Source: Conus ventricosus
Lineage: Eukaryota > Mollusca > Gastropoda > Neogastropoda > Conidae
NCBI GenBank assembly: GCA_018398815.1
Contig: CM031596.1
Coordinates: 73,753,157 to 73,817,156 of the forward strand
DNA length: 64,000 nt
Direction of reading: 5' to 3'
Numbering within the stretch: position 1 is the stretch's first letter; the number at the start of each line of letters is the position of its first letter. The notes beneath the pieces were generated by a model, which was given only the letters and a program-made list of their open reading frames with translations, was not told where the DNA came from and did not search any database. Positions 12,091 to 24,168 of this stretch are shown here, piece after piece. The translations under genes were made by a program, and so were the position numbers.

Positions 12091-13072
12091 TTAAAAAAAA
12101 GGTCTGGAATGTAAGGACTGCTTTTCTGTTTAAATTGCAAATAGAGTTACCTTTTGCAGTTTATGGATCCAGAATATTTATCTTAACATGCCAGGATAAG
12201 GATCGGATATTGTCTGTCTGGACTACGACACCCTGTTTCACACCACTGAATGCTTTGGTATTCTCTCTCTGGCTGAACTGTTTTTGGCCGACTGATATGG
12301 TGTGATTGCTTTGGGCACACTCACCTAGATGCCATTTGTCCTATGAAGACGGCGGGGTCACTGTCGCTGAACGCGAGCTGTAACACGGATTACCTCCCTT
12401 GGAGATTTCCGCGGTTCGGGTTGGGGCTCTTGGGACCCCCTAAGTGCCATACCCGTGGATAGCACAGTGGCAGGGTACAGTTTTAAAAGCTTCATTGAAA
12501 GATACCCTCTCTTGGGGAAAAAAATGAAGAAAAAAATTGCAGGTCAGCCGATGATAGTGACTGATTCTGGAAAATTCGAGTATATTTCCTGATTAAAGCT
12601 CATCTTAACAAACTTGACTTTTCCAGTCTTGAAAATCGGTTTCCAATTTTCCCATGACTTTTCTAGAGCTCTTGAACTTTGCAAGAACCCTGCAAAAATT
12701 TAAACTGTCTGTGGTAACAGCGGCAATATAATGTATTCCACAAACCAAACGTTGGGTTGACATGTATCCAGTATAACGGAAGTGGCTGACATGTTGTTAC
12801 CGAACACCATTATGCAGACGACCCACAGAAACCGACTGGGAGAAAAACAATAATCGAAAACGGTGTACACAACTATCTTTCTAACATTATTAAAAAACTG
12901 ATTTTCGTTGTGTCATAATAATCCGTAATACTGATGTTAAACAGAATTTTTTTTTCTGTTTGAACAAAAATACAGCATAAATAACACTTTGAACCCCTTA
13001 GACGTGGTTTGCTTCTGCGCACAGAGACAATCATCATCCGGGACATTTGGCTGAACAGAATCCACATTTAAT
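12091..13072. other. Upstream flank of the MASK gene, unassigned
   Basis: No coding frame or complete transposon was recognised. Around 12590-12692 a short stretch with GACTTTTCCAGTCTTG and ending GCAAGAACCCTGC resembles the decayed right end of a CAGGGTT-type DNA transposon like that at 42497-43147; this is weak. The last few hundred bases presumably include the MASK promoter, but I see no defined core element. Confidence 0.4.
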
Positions 13073-13111
13073 ATGGCGGTCAAGGTGGTGGCAACTACTG
13101 CCATAAAATAA
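13073..13111 (+). promoter_or_regulatory. Candidate upstream ORF in the MASK 5' leader
   Basis: An ATG in an AATATGG context opens a 12-codon frame (starting MAVKVV) that ends at TAA, 69 bases before the exon 1 start codon. If it lies in the mRNA leader it could lower initiation at the main ATG. The transcription start is unknown, so this remains a candidate. Confidence 0.35.
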
Positions 13112-13180
13112 GAATTATCGTGAAAGCTTGAAGTTGTTTGACAAACACAGACATTAACATTTGCGTTTACCAGTGACAAG

Positions 13181-13354
13181 ATGATGCAGGATGCTCCACG
13201 AGAAAACGCGAAAGAAACAAACGAAGTAAGAACTGTTGAAATTAACGAAGGCAACCTTTCGCCATTACAGAGTGTCGAGAAAGCGCATGTGATACCAACA
13301 CAGTCTAATTTTGGTCCGGATATGTCTGGAAGTGATGACGATGAAGCTTCTGAG
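13181..13354 (+). CDS. ANKHD1: MASK coding exon 1 (acidic N-terminus)
   Basis: Fifty-eight codons from ATG to GAG, closing in phase 0 at donor GTTAGC. The N-terminal part is not family-specific. The last residues, SGSDDDEASE, match the conserved acidic motif that in ANKHD1 precedes VESFILD, here supplied by exon 2. The first ATG (13181) is directly followed by a second (13184). The frame stays open across the donor into intronic sequence until 13387, so the donor assignment rests on the join to exon 2. Intron 1 is about 11.3 kb. Confidence 0.85.
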
Positions 13355-14343
13355 GTTAGCCATGAAAATGTTGTTTCTTTAGTATAGCATTCACTTCGTT
13401 TTAACCATATGTTGCCATCTATGTTCGTCATTCTACGATCATCATTCATTTTGCAGCAAAATCGCCCCCATTCGCCACGAAGCAATCATGCTTTAGCAGT
13501 TAAGTTGCAGCAACGTACAGACCACAGGGGTGCTTTTTTTCTTTCATTCTTTAATTTCATAAAGAAAAAAGGAAATTAAATCAGACCACGTTGGCATGTG
13601 CCAATGCGTCAGTCTAAGCTTAAAGGGTTTGTGTTAACTGAATTAAACCCCATATTCTTGAGGATCTGTGTGGTTGTCAGTCAGTGCTAATATATTGCAA
13701 AATCTTTCCATAAAATTGTTAGATAATTTTTACCTTGACTTTAAGATTTGAATTTACGTTCTTCGCTATATGAACTAAGTAAGAGTTCATGTCTTTGTAA
13801 AACTGTATGAAGTTGATAAAGCGGTTAGAGCTCACAAATCTTAGCTCAGGTAATTCACACATGGTGTCAGGTGAGACTGATTCCATTTTCATTCATTGCT
13901 GTGACACCTGTGAATTAAGGGTACAGTGATCAAATGTTAAATCAGAAGTAGAACTTGAGACTGAATTTTTTAAAGCATCTATCAAAGCGTTGTGTGTGTG
14001 TGTGTGTAAATGTCAGTTATCCCATTCCTTAACACCATCAGTGATGTTGCCAATCCCTCAGTGATGATTCTGCGTGAGCTGTCTCTGTGTCTGCCGCGCG
14101 CGCATGGGTGGGTGTATGTGGGCACACGCGCATACTTGGAGGGCTTGCAATGTCACTAAAGCCAATTTTCAAGATTTTTTCAATTTTTTTTCCAATTTTT
14201 TTCAATTTCAAGACACTTTATTTTCTTTCATAAGAACTTTGTGTTGTGGTGGGAGCACATAAACACATGACATATGAGTACACAACATTGAATAATATAA
14301 AATGTGCAAATGCACTCACACCTGCACATGCCCACAAATTTAA

Positions 14344-15763
14344 CCCTAATTATGGCATTGGCCGATTAAATCGGCCCTTTTACTGCAGCCAGCTTGCTAG
14401 GGCCGATCTCATCGGCCAATTCGTAAGAGGTTAGTTCTGACACAGTAACTTCCCTTTACTCTTTGAAACGTTGCCTATCATTGGTTGGAGGGTTAGTCTT
14501 TCACTGTGTACTTTTAGTTTGGGGGTCCAATGAAAAAAATCGTTCTGAAAATTGTTTGTTCAGGTGACTGAGTCGTTGGCAAAGATGGCGGCAGGTGGTG
14601 TTCGTCCTGGGTTGTTCGATGTTTTTGGAGCTAATAATGAAGAAGAAATTGCTGTTAGACAGGAAGAGGTAGATGCAAATGATCAAGAAACATCAGGTAG
14701 TGATAGTGACTTTGATGTGGGAGCTGAAGCGGATTCAGAGAATAGTCAGGGAAGTGACGATGATAGCAGTGTGTCGGAGGGGGTGGGTGAGGAGAGGAGC
14801 ACGATGATTTTCGTGATAGGAACAATGCAGGCCCTGCTAACCCTGTAGTTGATGGATGGAACGTTATAGAACCACCCGAAATCCAAGATAGGGACGTTCC
14901 AGAGTTTAGAGTTCGAAATACAGGACCTAGAAATGCCCCAGAGAACGCAGACCCCATAGACTACTTTAGTTTGTTTTTTGACGAGGCAATGTTTTTGCAC
15001 TTAGGCAAACAAACGAGTATGCACGTTCATTCCTTGCCACTCCTGAACTTGTTCAGTGGCTAGAACAACATCCAAATTCCAGATTTAGGCATTGGCCTCA
15101 AAATGGTGTTACTGTGGCCAATATGAAAAAATTCATTGGCCTGAGTCTCAATATGGGACTGATAAGAAAGAAGGAGCTTGCGAGCTACTGGTCGAACAAA
15201 GCGTCACAACAAACGATCGAGGTGATGCACACTAAGACCAGTCACATGGGAGACATGTGTCCATCAGTGGAATACAGGTATAGCAAGAATGAGTGGTGTA
15301 ATGCAGTGTGGTATGATAGAAAGGATGAAAATGAGTCATACAGCTAATGAATGAAACGTAAAATTTCACGGGTATTTCTTTTATTTTTTTATTTATGACA
15401 AAACCAATGCAATTTCAAACTCAAATTTTCTCCCTCTGAAAGATGACATATTATTCTAAGTTTAGGCACATTTACTTTGTCTGTAATCAGTTTCGTCTAT
15501 CGGGAAATGAGGTGGTCTCCACATACTTTGTGATTTTTTTTTTCGTAATCGGTGGCCATTTTGGATCACATGACCACCACATTAGCATAAACCATCCGGT
15601 AATATATAACATCCGATAGTTCTTCCACTAAGCTTCAAGAAAATATATAACACTCATAGGTTTTGACCATTGCTTATGTGAAAACAAACACCATTTCTGA
15701 ACACACCCATTATTCTAAAAATTAGTCTGCCAATTAGGTCATTTACACATGCCATAAATAGGG
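14344..15763 (+). mobile_element. piggyBac-like transposon with TTAA target sites, internally deleted
   Basis: Both ends are flanked by TTAA (14340-14343 and 15764-15767). The termini are inverted repeats: CCCTAATTATGGCA on the left and TGCCATAAATAGGG on the right, 13 of 14 bases matching. A palindrome (GGCCGATTAAATCGGCC) and the related GGCCGATCTCATCGGCC lie just inside the left end. The element is 1,420 bp, too short for a complete transposase (usually 550-600 codons). It lies in MASK intron 1 in the sense orientation. Confidence 0.92.
14585..15347 (+). pseudogene. piggyBac transposase, N-terminal part, two frameshifts
   Basis: The frame starts at ATG 14585 (MAAGGVRPGLFDVFG), passes an acidic stretch (SGSDSDFDVG), then after a frameshift near 14800 reads FRVRNTGPRNAPENADPIDY and FSLFFDEAMFLH. 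After a second frameshift near 15000 it reads QTNEYARSFLATPEL, FRHWPQNGVTVANMKKF and GLSLNMGLIRKKELASYWS. These are the opening blocks of the DDE_Tnp_1_7 fold (the 'YF.LFF...N.YA' and 'F.GL.LNMG...YWS' motifs). The three catalytic Asp blocks are absent, so the copy cannot catalyse transposition. Confidence 0.9.
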
Positions 15764-15767
15764 TTAA

Positions 15768-16149
15768 AAACAATATAAATAAAGTAAGGCTTTTTTTCAC
15801 ATAAAACTAATCAATAACTCTACCCAACATACACTCCATTTTACATCCAGTCAATTTAATAAAAACAGCTGTACGCTAAAATAAAACCGTTAGAAAAGGG
15901 CACACAAAACACACACACACACACACACACGCACACACACACATACACACACAAACTACACGGGATGAGAACTGAGGTAATTTTAAAATCATTGTCACTT
16001 GATTATCATCCCCCTCCCCAAAACCTGTACACTCTCATTCTTCTCCCCCCCCCCCCCCCCCCCATCCCCACCCCTCTCTCTCTATCCAAGTCTCGCCCTC
16101 ACCCTCTCCTCTATCTTTATAATGACAACATTAAACATTTACTCAGGAT
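15768..16149. other. Intron 1 spacer with (CA)n and a C-run
   Basis: Contains a (CA)n microsatellite (15905-15953), a 19-base C run (about 16047-16065) and pyrimidine-rich sequence. Part of it may be the 3' UTR of the LINE fragment that follows on the minus strand. Confidence 0.6.
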
Positions 16150-16402
16150 GGTCAGGTCAGTGATTATTCAATGAATGGATTGAAATGGGCAAGAAACTAC
16201 GATTCAGTCTGTTGGTTTCACATTTCAATTGCCGGAATCGTCTATCTGAAGGCATCTTTTCATAAAAGGGGAACAGAGGATGGGTTTCATCACATACAAT
16301 CTTCTGAGCTTTCTTAGGCACTCTTATTTCAAACATTTCTCCTAAACTTTGTTGCTTAACACCAATAATCTTACCACACCGTTTCACGATCTTTTCCAGC
16401 AA
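16150..16402 (-). mobile_element. C-terminal fragment of a minus-strand LINE
   Basis: An 81-codon minus frame carries LEKIVKRCGKIIGVKQQSL, a KAQKIVCDETHPLF block, SDRRFRQLKCETNRL and NRSFLPISIHSLN. This is the conserved extreme C-terminus found downstream of the RT in several fish and invertebrate LINEs ('..K.TNR...SF.P..I..LN', ending at a stop). Its upstream part is cut off at 16402, where the plus-strand I-type LINE starts. Confidence 0.75.
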
Positions 16403-17827
16403 GCCAAGTGGTTAAAGACTGGTTTCCGCAAACATCGGTCTACAGTTGACCATTTGATTCGTCTGGAATCTACACTTCGGAACGCTTTTTTGAACAGACA
16501 GCATGCAGTGGCAATTTTTTTCGACTTAGAGAAGGCCTACGATACCACCTGGAAGTCGGGGATACTTCATGATCTCCACGATCTGGGTTTTCGAGGTCAT
16601 CTTCCGCTTTTTATTCAAAATTTTTTGGTAGAACGACAGTTTCAGGTCCGGGTTGGCACCACTCTCTCTGATGTCCACGAGCAGGAGTTGGGTGTTCCAC
16701 AGGGGAGCATACTGTCTCCTGCCCTCTTTAGTATTAAAATCAACAACATTGTTCAATCAGTTCAGCAGGGTTCAGACTGCTCATTGTTTGTGGATGATTT
16801 TGCTGTCTACGCAACTGGAAGCCTGTACCCGAGTGTCCAGCGCAGGCTCCAGCTTTGCGTAGATAAAATCCATCGGTGGGCAGATAAAAACGGTTTCACC
16901 TTTTCTGCTTCAAAGACACAGTGTATTCACTTCCATAATTTCCGTCAGTTTTTTCCAGATCCTGAAATTCAAGTCGGGAAATCTCCTATTCCAGCTGTTA
17001 AAGAGGCCAAATTTCTGGGAGTTATTTTTGACCAGAAACTTAACTTTCTCAGCCATATTAAAAACCTGAAAACTGCTTGCCAGAAAGCACTGAATATTCT
17101 GCGGGTCGTAGCGCACACCGACTGGGGCGCTGATAAGAAAACTTTGTTGCACCTCTACAGAGCCCTGGTCCGTTCCAAACTGGACTACGGTTGTGTTGTC
17201 TATGGCTCCGCAAGATCGTCTTACCTCAAACTCTTGGACCCTATCCACCATCAAGGGCTTCGTCTCTGTCTTGGAGCGTTCCGCACCACCCCTGTGTACA
17301 GCCTGTACGCAGAGGCAGGTGAACCTTCACTGTCCAACCGCAGGCTGAAACTGTCTTTGAATTATTATATCCGACTGTTCTCCGAACCGCAGAATCCTGC
17401 CTATGACTGTGTCTTTGACCCTCCGTTCCAAAGTAAGTTTGAAAATAACCCGAAATGTATTCCGCCGTTTGGTCTTCGTATGCGGCTTCACGTGCGGAAT
17501 GCAGGTCTAGACCTAGGAGTTGTGTCCGATTTTTCCAAGTTTCCGGATCAACCTCCGTGGACCTTTTTCACACCAGAGATTCGTTTCGATCTTGCAGCTT
17601 TTCGCAAAGAGTCTACCAGCTCTCTGGCGTACAAGGCATTGTATGCTGAGCTCTGTTCGAAATTCCCATCCTGTCAAAAAGTTTTCACTGACGGTTCCAA
17701 GTCTGATAAGATGGAGTGGCCTGTGCAGCCTATTGCCCTGGGGCTCCTTCTCAGATACTGTTGGAACATATCCATTCAGATGCTTCTGTCTATTCTGCTG
17801 AACTTACCGCTCTGGTTCTGGCTTTGA
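16403..17827 (+). pseudogene. Reverse transcriptase of the I-type LINE
   Basis: About 470 codons in one frame. Catalytic Asps are in FFDLEKAYD and FVDDF; GVPQGSILSP is the fourth RT block, and the thumb reads AKFLGVIFDQKLNFLSHI. The frame enters RNase H (VFTDGSKSDK, first catalytic Asp) before a frameshift near 17700 diverts it to a stop. Codons upstream of about 16403 belong to the antisense LINE fragment. Confidence 0.9.
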
Positions 17828-18487
17828 AGATAATCTCACATTCTTCGAAGAAGGACTTTCTGGTTCTGTCGGATTCGCTGTCAGCTTTGGAGGCCATAGC
17901 TGGCCGCAACCTTCAGCATCCAGAACTTTTAATTTTTTGTGAACTTTTTAGCAAGTTGAAGGCGGACGGTTACAACATTACTCTTGCTTGGGTTCCTGGT
18001 CATGTTGGCATCGGCAGGAACGAAATGGTTGATCGTTTAGCCAAGAACGCCACAAGAGAGAAACTGTCCAACACTTATATCCCCATGCTCAGATGTGAAA
18101 CCCAAAATTAACGATTATGTGAGAGACCTCTGGCAGGAGGATTGGAACACACAGACGAGTAACAAACTCTTTCAGATCCGTCCAATCCTTAAGGACTTCC
18201 TCCCATCTACGTCAGGGGGTCGTAAAGAGGAAACGGTTCTGTGCCGGCTGCACACCGGCCATTCGTATTTTACCCATTCTTACCTTTTAAAGAGTGAAGA
18301 AGCTCCGTGGTGCATTCCATGTCATGCGCCACTCACAATGAAACATGATCTTTTAGAGTGTTGGGACTTGCATGATGTGAGACACAAACATTTTACAGCG
18401 GAGTCCATGAAGATCCTGTTCAGGGATGTCCCGCCTGACGTGATCCTTGAGTTTTTGAGAGAGATTAACATTTTTCATCTGATTTAA
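17716..18487 (+). pseudogene. RNase H domain and C-terminal tail of the I-type LINE
   Basis: Two overlapping frames continue the RT frame: 17716-18111 carries SVYSAELTALVLAL (catalytic Glu), FLVLSDSLSALEAI (catalytic Asp) and WVPGHVGIGRNEMVDRLAK (His and Asp), and 18095-18487 carries the tail with CRLHTGHSYFTH and CIPCHAPLTMKHDLLECW. The order and spacing are those of a type I RNase H plus a CCHC-like end region. Single-base shifts separate the frames. Confidence 0.88.
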
Positions 18488-18693
18488 GATTTTACGGCAG
18501 AAAGATTTTTAACAAAGTTTCTGGTGCGTTTGTAGACGATGTCATTTAACGAGATGTGTGAAAGTTGTTTTTTTTTTATTTTTTATTTTTATTTTTTAAT
18601 GACTGGTGAGTTGATTTTAACGTGGTGACAGCCCTGATGTGGCCCTCTGCGGTCAGCTGGGCTATAAGCAACATTATCTTATCTTATCCCCCC

Positions 18694-18699
<6 letters not shown>

Positions 18700-18727
<28 letters not shown>

Positions 18728-18935
18728 TGCAGAGAGCGAGTGCACAACACATGTGCATACACACTCGCATGCACACACGCACAGAGGGAAGGGAGGTAAA
18801 ACGAAAGAGAGAGCTCTCCCTAATTAGCATCTTTTTGTCCACTTATTGTGTGTGAGCGCACACACACACACACAAAGCACACACACAAACGCACACACAT
18901 GTATACGCGCGCGCGCGCACACACAACACACACAC
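18700..18935. repeat. (CA)n tracts downstream of the I-type LINE
   Basis: Two CA-rich blocks (18703-18728 and 18858-18935, the second with a CGCGCG core). Open frames here give His-Thr repeats only. Confidence 0.85.
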
Positions 18936-19170
18936 TCCAGTGTTTCTCATAGCGTTAAAAATTTAAGATCCGTTGAATCCTTTGTTGGAAAACCAGAGTC
19001 CTTCCATAAAATCAGAGGGTCTCGGCTATAAAATCTACATTTGAAGAAATTCTTAATTGTACAGTAACAAACCTTCCCCGCTGTATTTCCATGGAGGAAA
19101 GTCTCTGTTTGGTGAATGGAGACTTATTGTCACAAAGAGAATGAATGGTTAAAAAAAAAAGGTGAAGGAG

Positions 19171-19235
19171 ATAAGATAAGATAAGATAATGTTGCTTATA
19201 GCCCAGCCACCGCAAAGGGCCACATCAGGGCTGTT
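19171..19235 (-). mobile_element. 65-bp 3'-end insertion of the I-type LINE
   Basis: The minus strand reads CAACAGCCCTGATGTGG, then GGCTATAAGCAACATTATC and (TTATC)n, the same 3' terminus as the LINE at 16403-18690. It is flanked by a 10-bp direct repeat GGTGAAGGAG (19161-19170 and 19236-19245), which fits a target-site duplication. It is an extremely 5'-truncated retrotransposition product. Confidence 0.85.
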
Positions 19236-19241
19236 GGTGAA

Positions 19242-19244
<3 letters not shown>

Positions 19245-19281
<37 letters not shown>
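19245..19281. repeat. 37-base G homopolymer
   Basis: An uninterrupted G run. Its length is probably unreliable in the assembly; on RNA or single-stranded DNA it could form a G-quadruplex. Confidence 0.9.
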
Positions 19282-19282
<1 letters not shown>

Positions 19283-22200
19283 ATAGAAGGGCCTCTTAAA
19301 ATTAAATGGAATTTTTCCTCCAGATCATGCTGGTAAATTATAACTGTGCCAAATCTTCTCGTGGATGTTTATAACACTCTTTTTCTCTGGCATTGTTTCA
19401 CATGTGGAATTATTACTTTTCAAGTGTAGTGATTCACTATCACTGGCATTCTCAGGAATCAGCAGTCGTAGCTGTTTCATTTAGCTCTCACTATGTCAGG
19501 CATTTAAAAGTCCTATTGTTATATGTTATTTGTGAAGAAAGGTCTTTGGTAATAACTAATAAGCTTACGGTTTAATGATGCTTATTCGTCATACATGCCC
19601 TTTGTGTCATTAAATCATTTCATTCATCAAGATACAGAAGGTGTTGATATTTTGAGCTCTTTTGATGTTGTTAATGTATTCCATACAGTATTACAGGTGC
19701 AGTTCTCTCGGTGAATGAAAAATGTATCCGATTAGTATGGCTCTATAAGTCTATTCAGTAAGTATTTTGTCAGCACTGTCTTGTCACATCATTACTTTCA
19801 CATCATTACTTGATAATTTAATGAAGTCAAGTACATTCAAACCATCAGCATTTTTGAAAATCTTGAAGGTTTGATTAAGATCAATCCTTCAATTCATTCT
19901 ACTTCTATTGTATTTTAGGCTTCTTCAGTCCTTGTTTAAGACAGCCAGCATCAAAACTTTAAAAAATCAGCAACGCCAGAGGCAGGGCATCACTGTATGT
20001 ATTTACATTCCTGTCATAATCCATTTCAGCTGGCCACATGATGGTTCACTTGTCCATAAAAAATGGAATAGATCAAGGCCTAATGTGCTTGAAAGGTTAT
20101 TTAAAAAAAACTTTGTTAATAAACCAGCAGCCTCAGCTAGTCAGTGGTTATAATGTGCATTGTTGCTGTTTTTGTTGATCTTTCGACAAAATTGAAGACA
20201 AGATTGATAGAATAGTGGCTCTGGCACTGTCAGCGCTATTAGTTATGATATGTTCAGGAAGAGGAAGAAGTTTATCTCTTCGTTGAAATGGGAGTTGGGA
20301 GGCCAACTCTTCTTTTCAGAAATTTTTTTTTTTTGTGGACAAGAGCTACTGAATGTGAATCGGTACTATGTACACATGCATGCAAACACACATGTCACAC
20401 AATAGTTGATCAAGAGAAAGACATAAAAGAAAATTCAGTTTTCACAAAAGCAAGGTAAACAAACAAAAACAATCCCCCTCCCCCTTCTCCCCTTCCCTAA
20501 CATATTCCCAGGCTCGTTGGACATTTAAAAAAAAATCTTGCTTCTTATTAAAAACAGAAACTTAAACAAACAAAAGCCCTCTAAAAGGATTGTGAATTGA
20601 CTGGAAAATCAGGATCCTTTTAAAACAGAAAATGAGACTGATGACCCTGTAGAAAATTCTATTCTGAGAATCGGTTTACTGCTTTAAAATGAAGCCCTGT
20701 TTGTGCGTGTGTTTTGAAGTTTCATGAGAAGGCCCAGAGCATGAAACGGGTGTCCATAGCCGAAATCGGTGTGCACACTATCTTGATTCTTACTGCATTA
20801 TTGAGAGGAGTTGAAGTCTAAATTGAAAAAAAAATGGCATGTGTAGTGAGCTTTAGTTGCCTAATCGAGTTGGGGAGAAAATTACTTGTATATGCAGTCA
20901 AGTGAGCCAACTTTTTTTATGCAGTTGGACTTTTTTGTGTGAATTATAATTAAAAGATGCATGTTTTAAAAATTATAACATCTTGGAGCAAAATTCTGCC
21001 AAAATGTTTCAAATTGTAAACTATTTAAACATTATTCATCTTTCTCATGAACAGTCATTGTTATGTTGAAAATTGGTCAGATACTGAACCCAAAGATTTC
21101 CAGTATCTATCGGTCAGGTAACTTTTTGTGTGCATTGTGTAAATAGTACATATAAAATTATGCGTGGAAATAAAATAAATTAGTAGACAGTGAAAGATTA
21201 TCCAGTTTGATTACAAATGTACTTATTGGTTCTGACAAAGATGCAGATTTTGATCTTTTTACTGGAACATTGCGACAATATTTGAAATGTGTCTATCTTG
21301 TGAACTCTTGTCATAAACAGATTTTTCATTCATGAAAAACCTTGTAAGCCAGCCCACTGACATTAGTTTGGATAAATGGTACACTTTCATACTTGCTTCG
21401 TTTGAACATCTATTGTTGAAATGTAGTCTAAAGAGAAGAAAGGAGAGACTCAGAGAGTATTATTGTAATTGTTGATTCAGTGAGAGTTAACATGCTGTAA
21501 GTTTTCAATGATATTTGCTTTTGAACATGATCAAGTATATCATTCCATGATTTGAAGTCTTCAAAGTACTGAGTCTGAATTTCAGAATAGCTTCACTACA
21601 GAATTTGAAATTGTTCTTTGATATCTTTAGATTCTCTCACTCTCCCTCCCTCTCTCCCACCCTCTCTCACTCTCTCTCAAGATTTGATGTCCTCTCATCT
21701 TTATCTGTTTATGTGCTTTGTGATTTATTGTGTACTGTTAATCAAGAATGATTCAGATTATCATTAAATGAGATTTGAAGATAATTTTTGTTTCAGCTAT
21801 TTCTAAAGCCTTTTATACAGGCCTGTAAATGCCTGGGAATGTAACGATGTTCATGTAGGTTTACAAGAAGTGGGGGTGGGTGGGGGGGGGGGGGTGTTTG
21901 CAGACCCCACCCCCTTACTCCACCCCTCCAGTCCCCCTATATTTCTTCTTGTTTGCATCAGTTCCCACCCCTTACAATGTATTAATAGATCTAAAGGGTG
22001 GACACACTTGGCTTGAAGCGAGATTGGGATAGGCAGATTTAAACAATCATGTATACATGACCTGAGGTACAGTACCTGGAGGAAAGAGCTGATGTGTCTT
22101 GCTAATGTATCTTTGTTCTTTATATCATATATGTGGACATTATTCTTTATATGTGGGCATTATTAAGATTTTACTTAATTTGATTTTGTTTAAATTGTTG

Positions 22201-22420
22201 CATTTGTAATAAGGAATTGCTTTCTTTTGCTTAGTTATTTTGCTTTTTTTATTTTGCAATTTTTGGTCTGTTTCTTTAGTGTGTGTGAGTGTTTGTGTGT
22301 GTGTTTGTGCACGCTGCGCGCTCTTCTTCTGTACATGTGTTCGTTTGTTGTTGTCATTGCCATCTGAAGGAATTTTAGGCTGAGTATTTGCGCAACAAAA
22401 TTTGCTATGCCCATCACCAG

Positions 22421-22421
<1 letters not shown>

Positions 22422-22491
<70 letters not shown>
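22422..22491. repeat. (CA)n microsatellite
   Basis: About 35 perfect CA units within intron 1. Confidence 0.95.
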
Positions 22492-22494
<3 letters not shown>

Positions 22495-24050
22495 ATGGGA
22501 TGTTAGAGGCTTTGCCATCCTTGTTGGAAGATGACCGATTCTACAGTGATATGCATCTGGGTCCAGTGTTTCTATTTAATTGTAGTTCAGTCATTTTTAG
22601 TAAATAAGTACATGGGGAATTTTTGTAACATGTTTGTGAAATGACAGCGTGTGTTTGTGTGCAGTAAAGTATATATGATCTTTGTTACCCAGTTTATGTC
22701 AGACTGATAGTGATACTTTCAAGCTTGTACTGTTCTAAATAGAGTGCTACTTTTAGCGTAGGCAGGGGCAGGTGGCTTTGTTTTTTGAAGTGATTGCTTT
22801 ACCCACAGAATAGAAAATTTCCTAAAGGGTCATCAGGCTGCTGTTTTCTCTGTGCGTGCGTGTGTGTGTGTGCTTTTTAAAGATCTTGGTTAACTTCAAA
22901 TTTGTGATATAGGGGAAAAGATTTTACTTTTTCAGTAGATCAGTATGCATATGTGGTCACCGATATTGATATGTTCATGATTTGTGAACTTCACAAATTT
23001 ATTTTTATGTGAATAAATTGATGTGTGTGTGTGCGCTTGCATGTGTGTGTGTGCGCTTGCATGTGTGTGTGTATGAGAGAGACTCAGAGAGAGAGAGAAA
23101 GAGAATATGCATAAATATGGGAAAGTGTTTCATTATCACAGCTTGTGTGTGTTACTGTTAGAGACTGGAAAAAAAGGAAGTAGGCATTTATTTGTCCCAA
23201 AAGCAACATGGACTAGAATCCTGAGATGCAGTTTGCAAGTCTATGTTTGACTATGTTAAGAAATAGTCGGCAACCCTTTCGACTTAATGATATGAGGGTC
23301 ATGCAGCAAACCTTGATCAGCTTTGTTTAAGGTCACTTCAGAAATGTGAAGGGTCAAGCAACTGGTGTTTTTCAACAGTAAAGGGTTGACTGATGCTTGG
23401 AGCATATTTTGAAAGCCATTTTATATGTCATGATGTGAATGCGAACAAGGGCAGGGGTGGGGAGTGGAACGGAGAGATGATAGTATAGCTCAGGCCTAAC
23501 AGGGGGATGCAATAAAGGGGTATTGCACAAGTTGGCACAGGAATATGTCAATCATAATGAAGAAAATTGGACTTGGTTTTATTGTCTTAGTGTATGTAAG
23601 AGGGGCTTATGGTACTAATAGCCTACCTAAGATGTTCATTCTAGTAACGGACAACTCTCCTCCCCCTGCTCCCTCCTTCCGTCTGCCCTCTTCCTGAAGT
23701 GGAGAGGGGTAGGGTTGCAAAGACCAGGTAAAACGGGTCAAAATGCTGGCACACAACCATACCCATCTTTATAGTTAGTATTAACCAGATGCAGTGGTTA
23801 CTGTTGTGAGCAGCCGACTAAGAGTTTATGAATTCAAGTTCTGTCAGAAACCCAAGTTTTGTAAGATTTGTTTGGCCCCAGCAGGCTTCTGTCTGTTGTT
23901 GATTTTCCATTTTAGAATGTAATATTTGAGAGTGGTGGTTTCTTGATTGAAATAACAGATGTGTATCACTCTGGCCTGGTTGATGACAAGCTGTCTTGAA
24001 AGGAAGAGTCACATGCATGTCAGTCAAGCAGTCTGTTCCCAGAACCAAAC

Positions 24051-24168
24051 ACCATAACATTGTCTTTGTTGTTGTGATCACTGTTTTAAACACAAAAGTC
24101 TCAAATCACACCATAACATTGTCTTTGTTGTTCTGATCATTGTTTTAAACAGAAAAGTCTCAAATTTT
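24051..24168. repeat. 59-bp tandem duplication
   Basis: Two adjacent copies beginning ACCATAACATTGTC and ending near AAAGTCTCAAAT, with a few substitutions between copies. Confidence 0.85.

Larger units (their letters stand above)
16403..18690 (+). mobile_element. I-superclade (Nimb-like) LINE with RNase H, 5'-truncated
   Basis: The copy begins within RT (KTGFRKHRSTVDHLIRLES) and runs through the palm (FFDLEKAYDTTW, GVPQGSILSPALF, LFVDDFAVYA), an RNase H domain and a Cys/His-containing tail (18095-18487, RLHTGHSYFTH and CIPCHAPLTMKH). RNase H after RT characterises the I superclade (I, Nimb, Jockey relatives). The 3' end is a conserved 60-bp stretch (GTGGTGACAGCCCTGATGTG, GCTATAAGCAACATTATC) with a (TTATC)n tail; the same end occurs alone at 19171-19235 and 28755-28846. 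Two frameshifts (near 17700 and 18100) break the ORF. Membership of the Nimb clade specifically is an inference from sequence style. Confidence 0.88.

Noticed and set aside
12590..12692. Right end of another CAGGGTT-type hAT element
   Set aside because: Only about 100 bp of weak similarity and no left end or target duplication; not listed as a feature.
12937..13485. 182-codon minus-strand frame overlapping MASK exon 1
   Set aside because: It is the antisense shadow of exon 1 and its flanks; composition is Ser/Thr-rich without motif.
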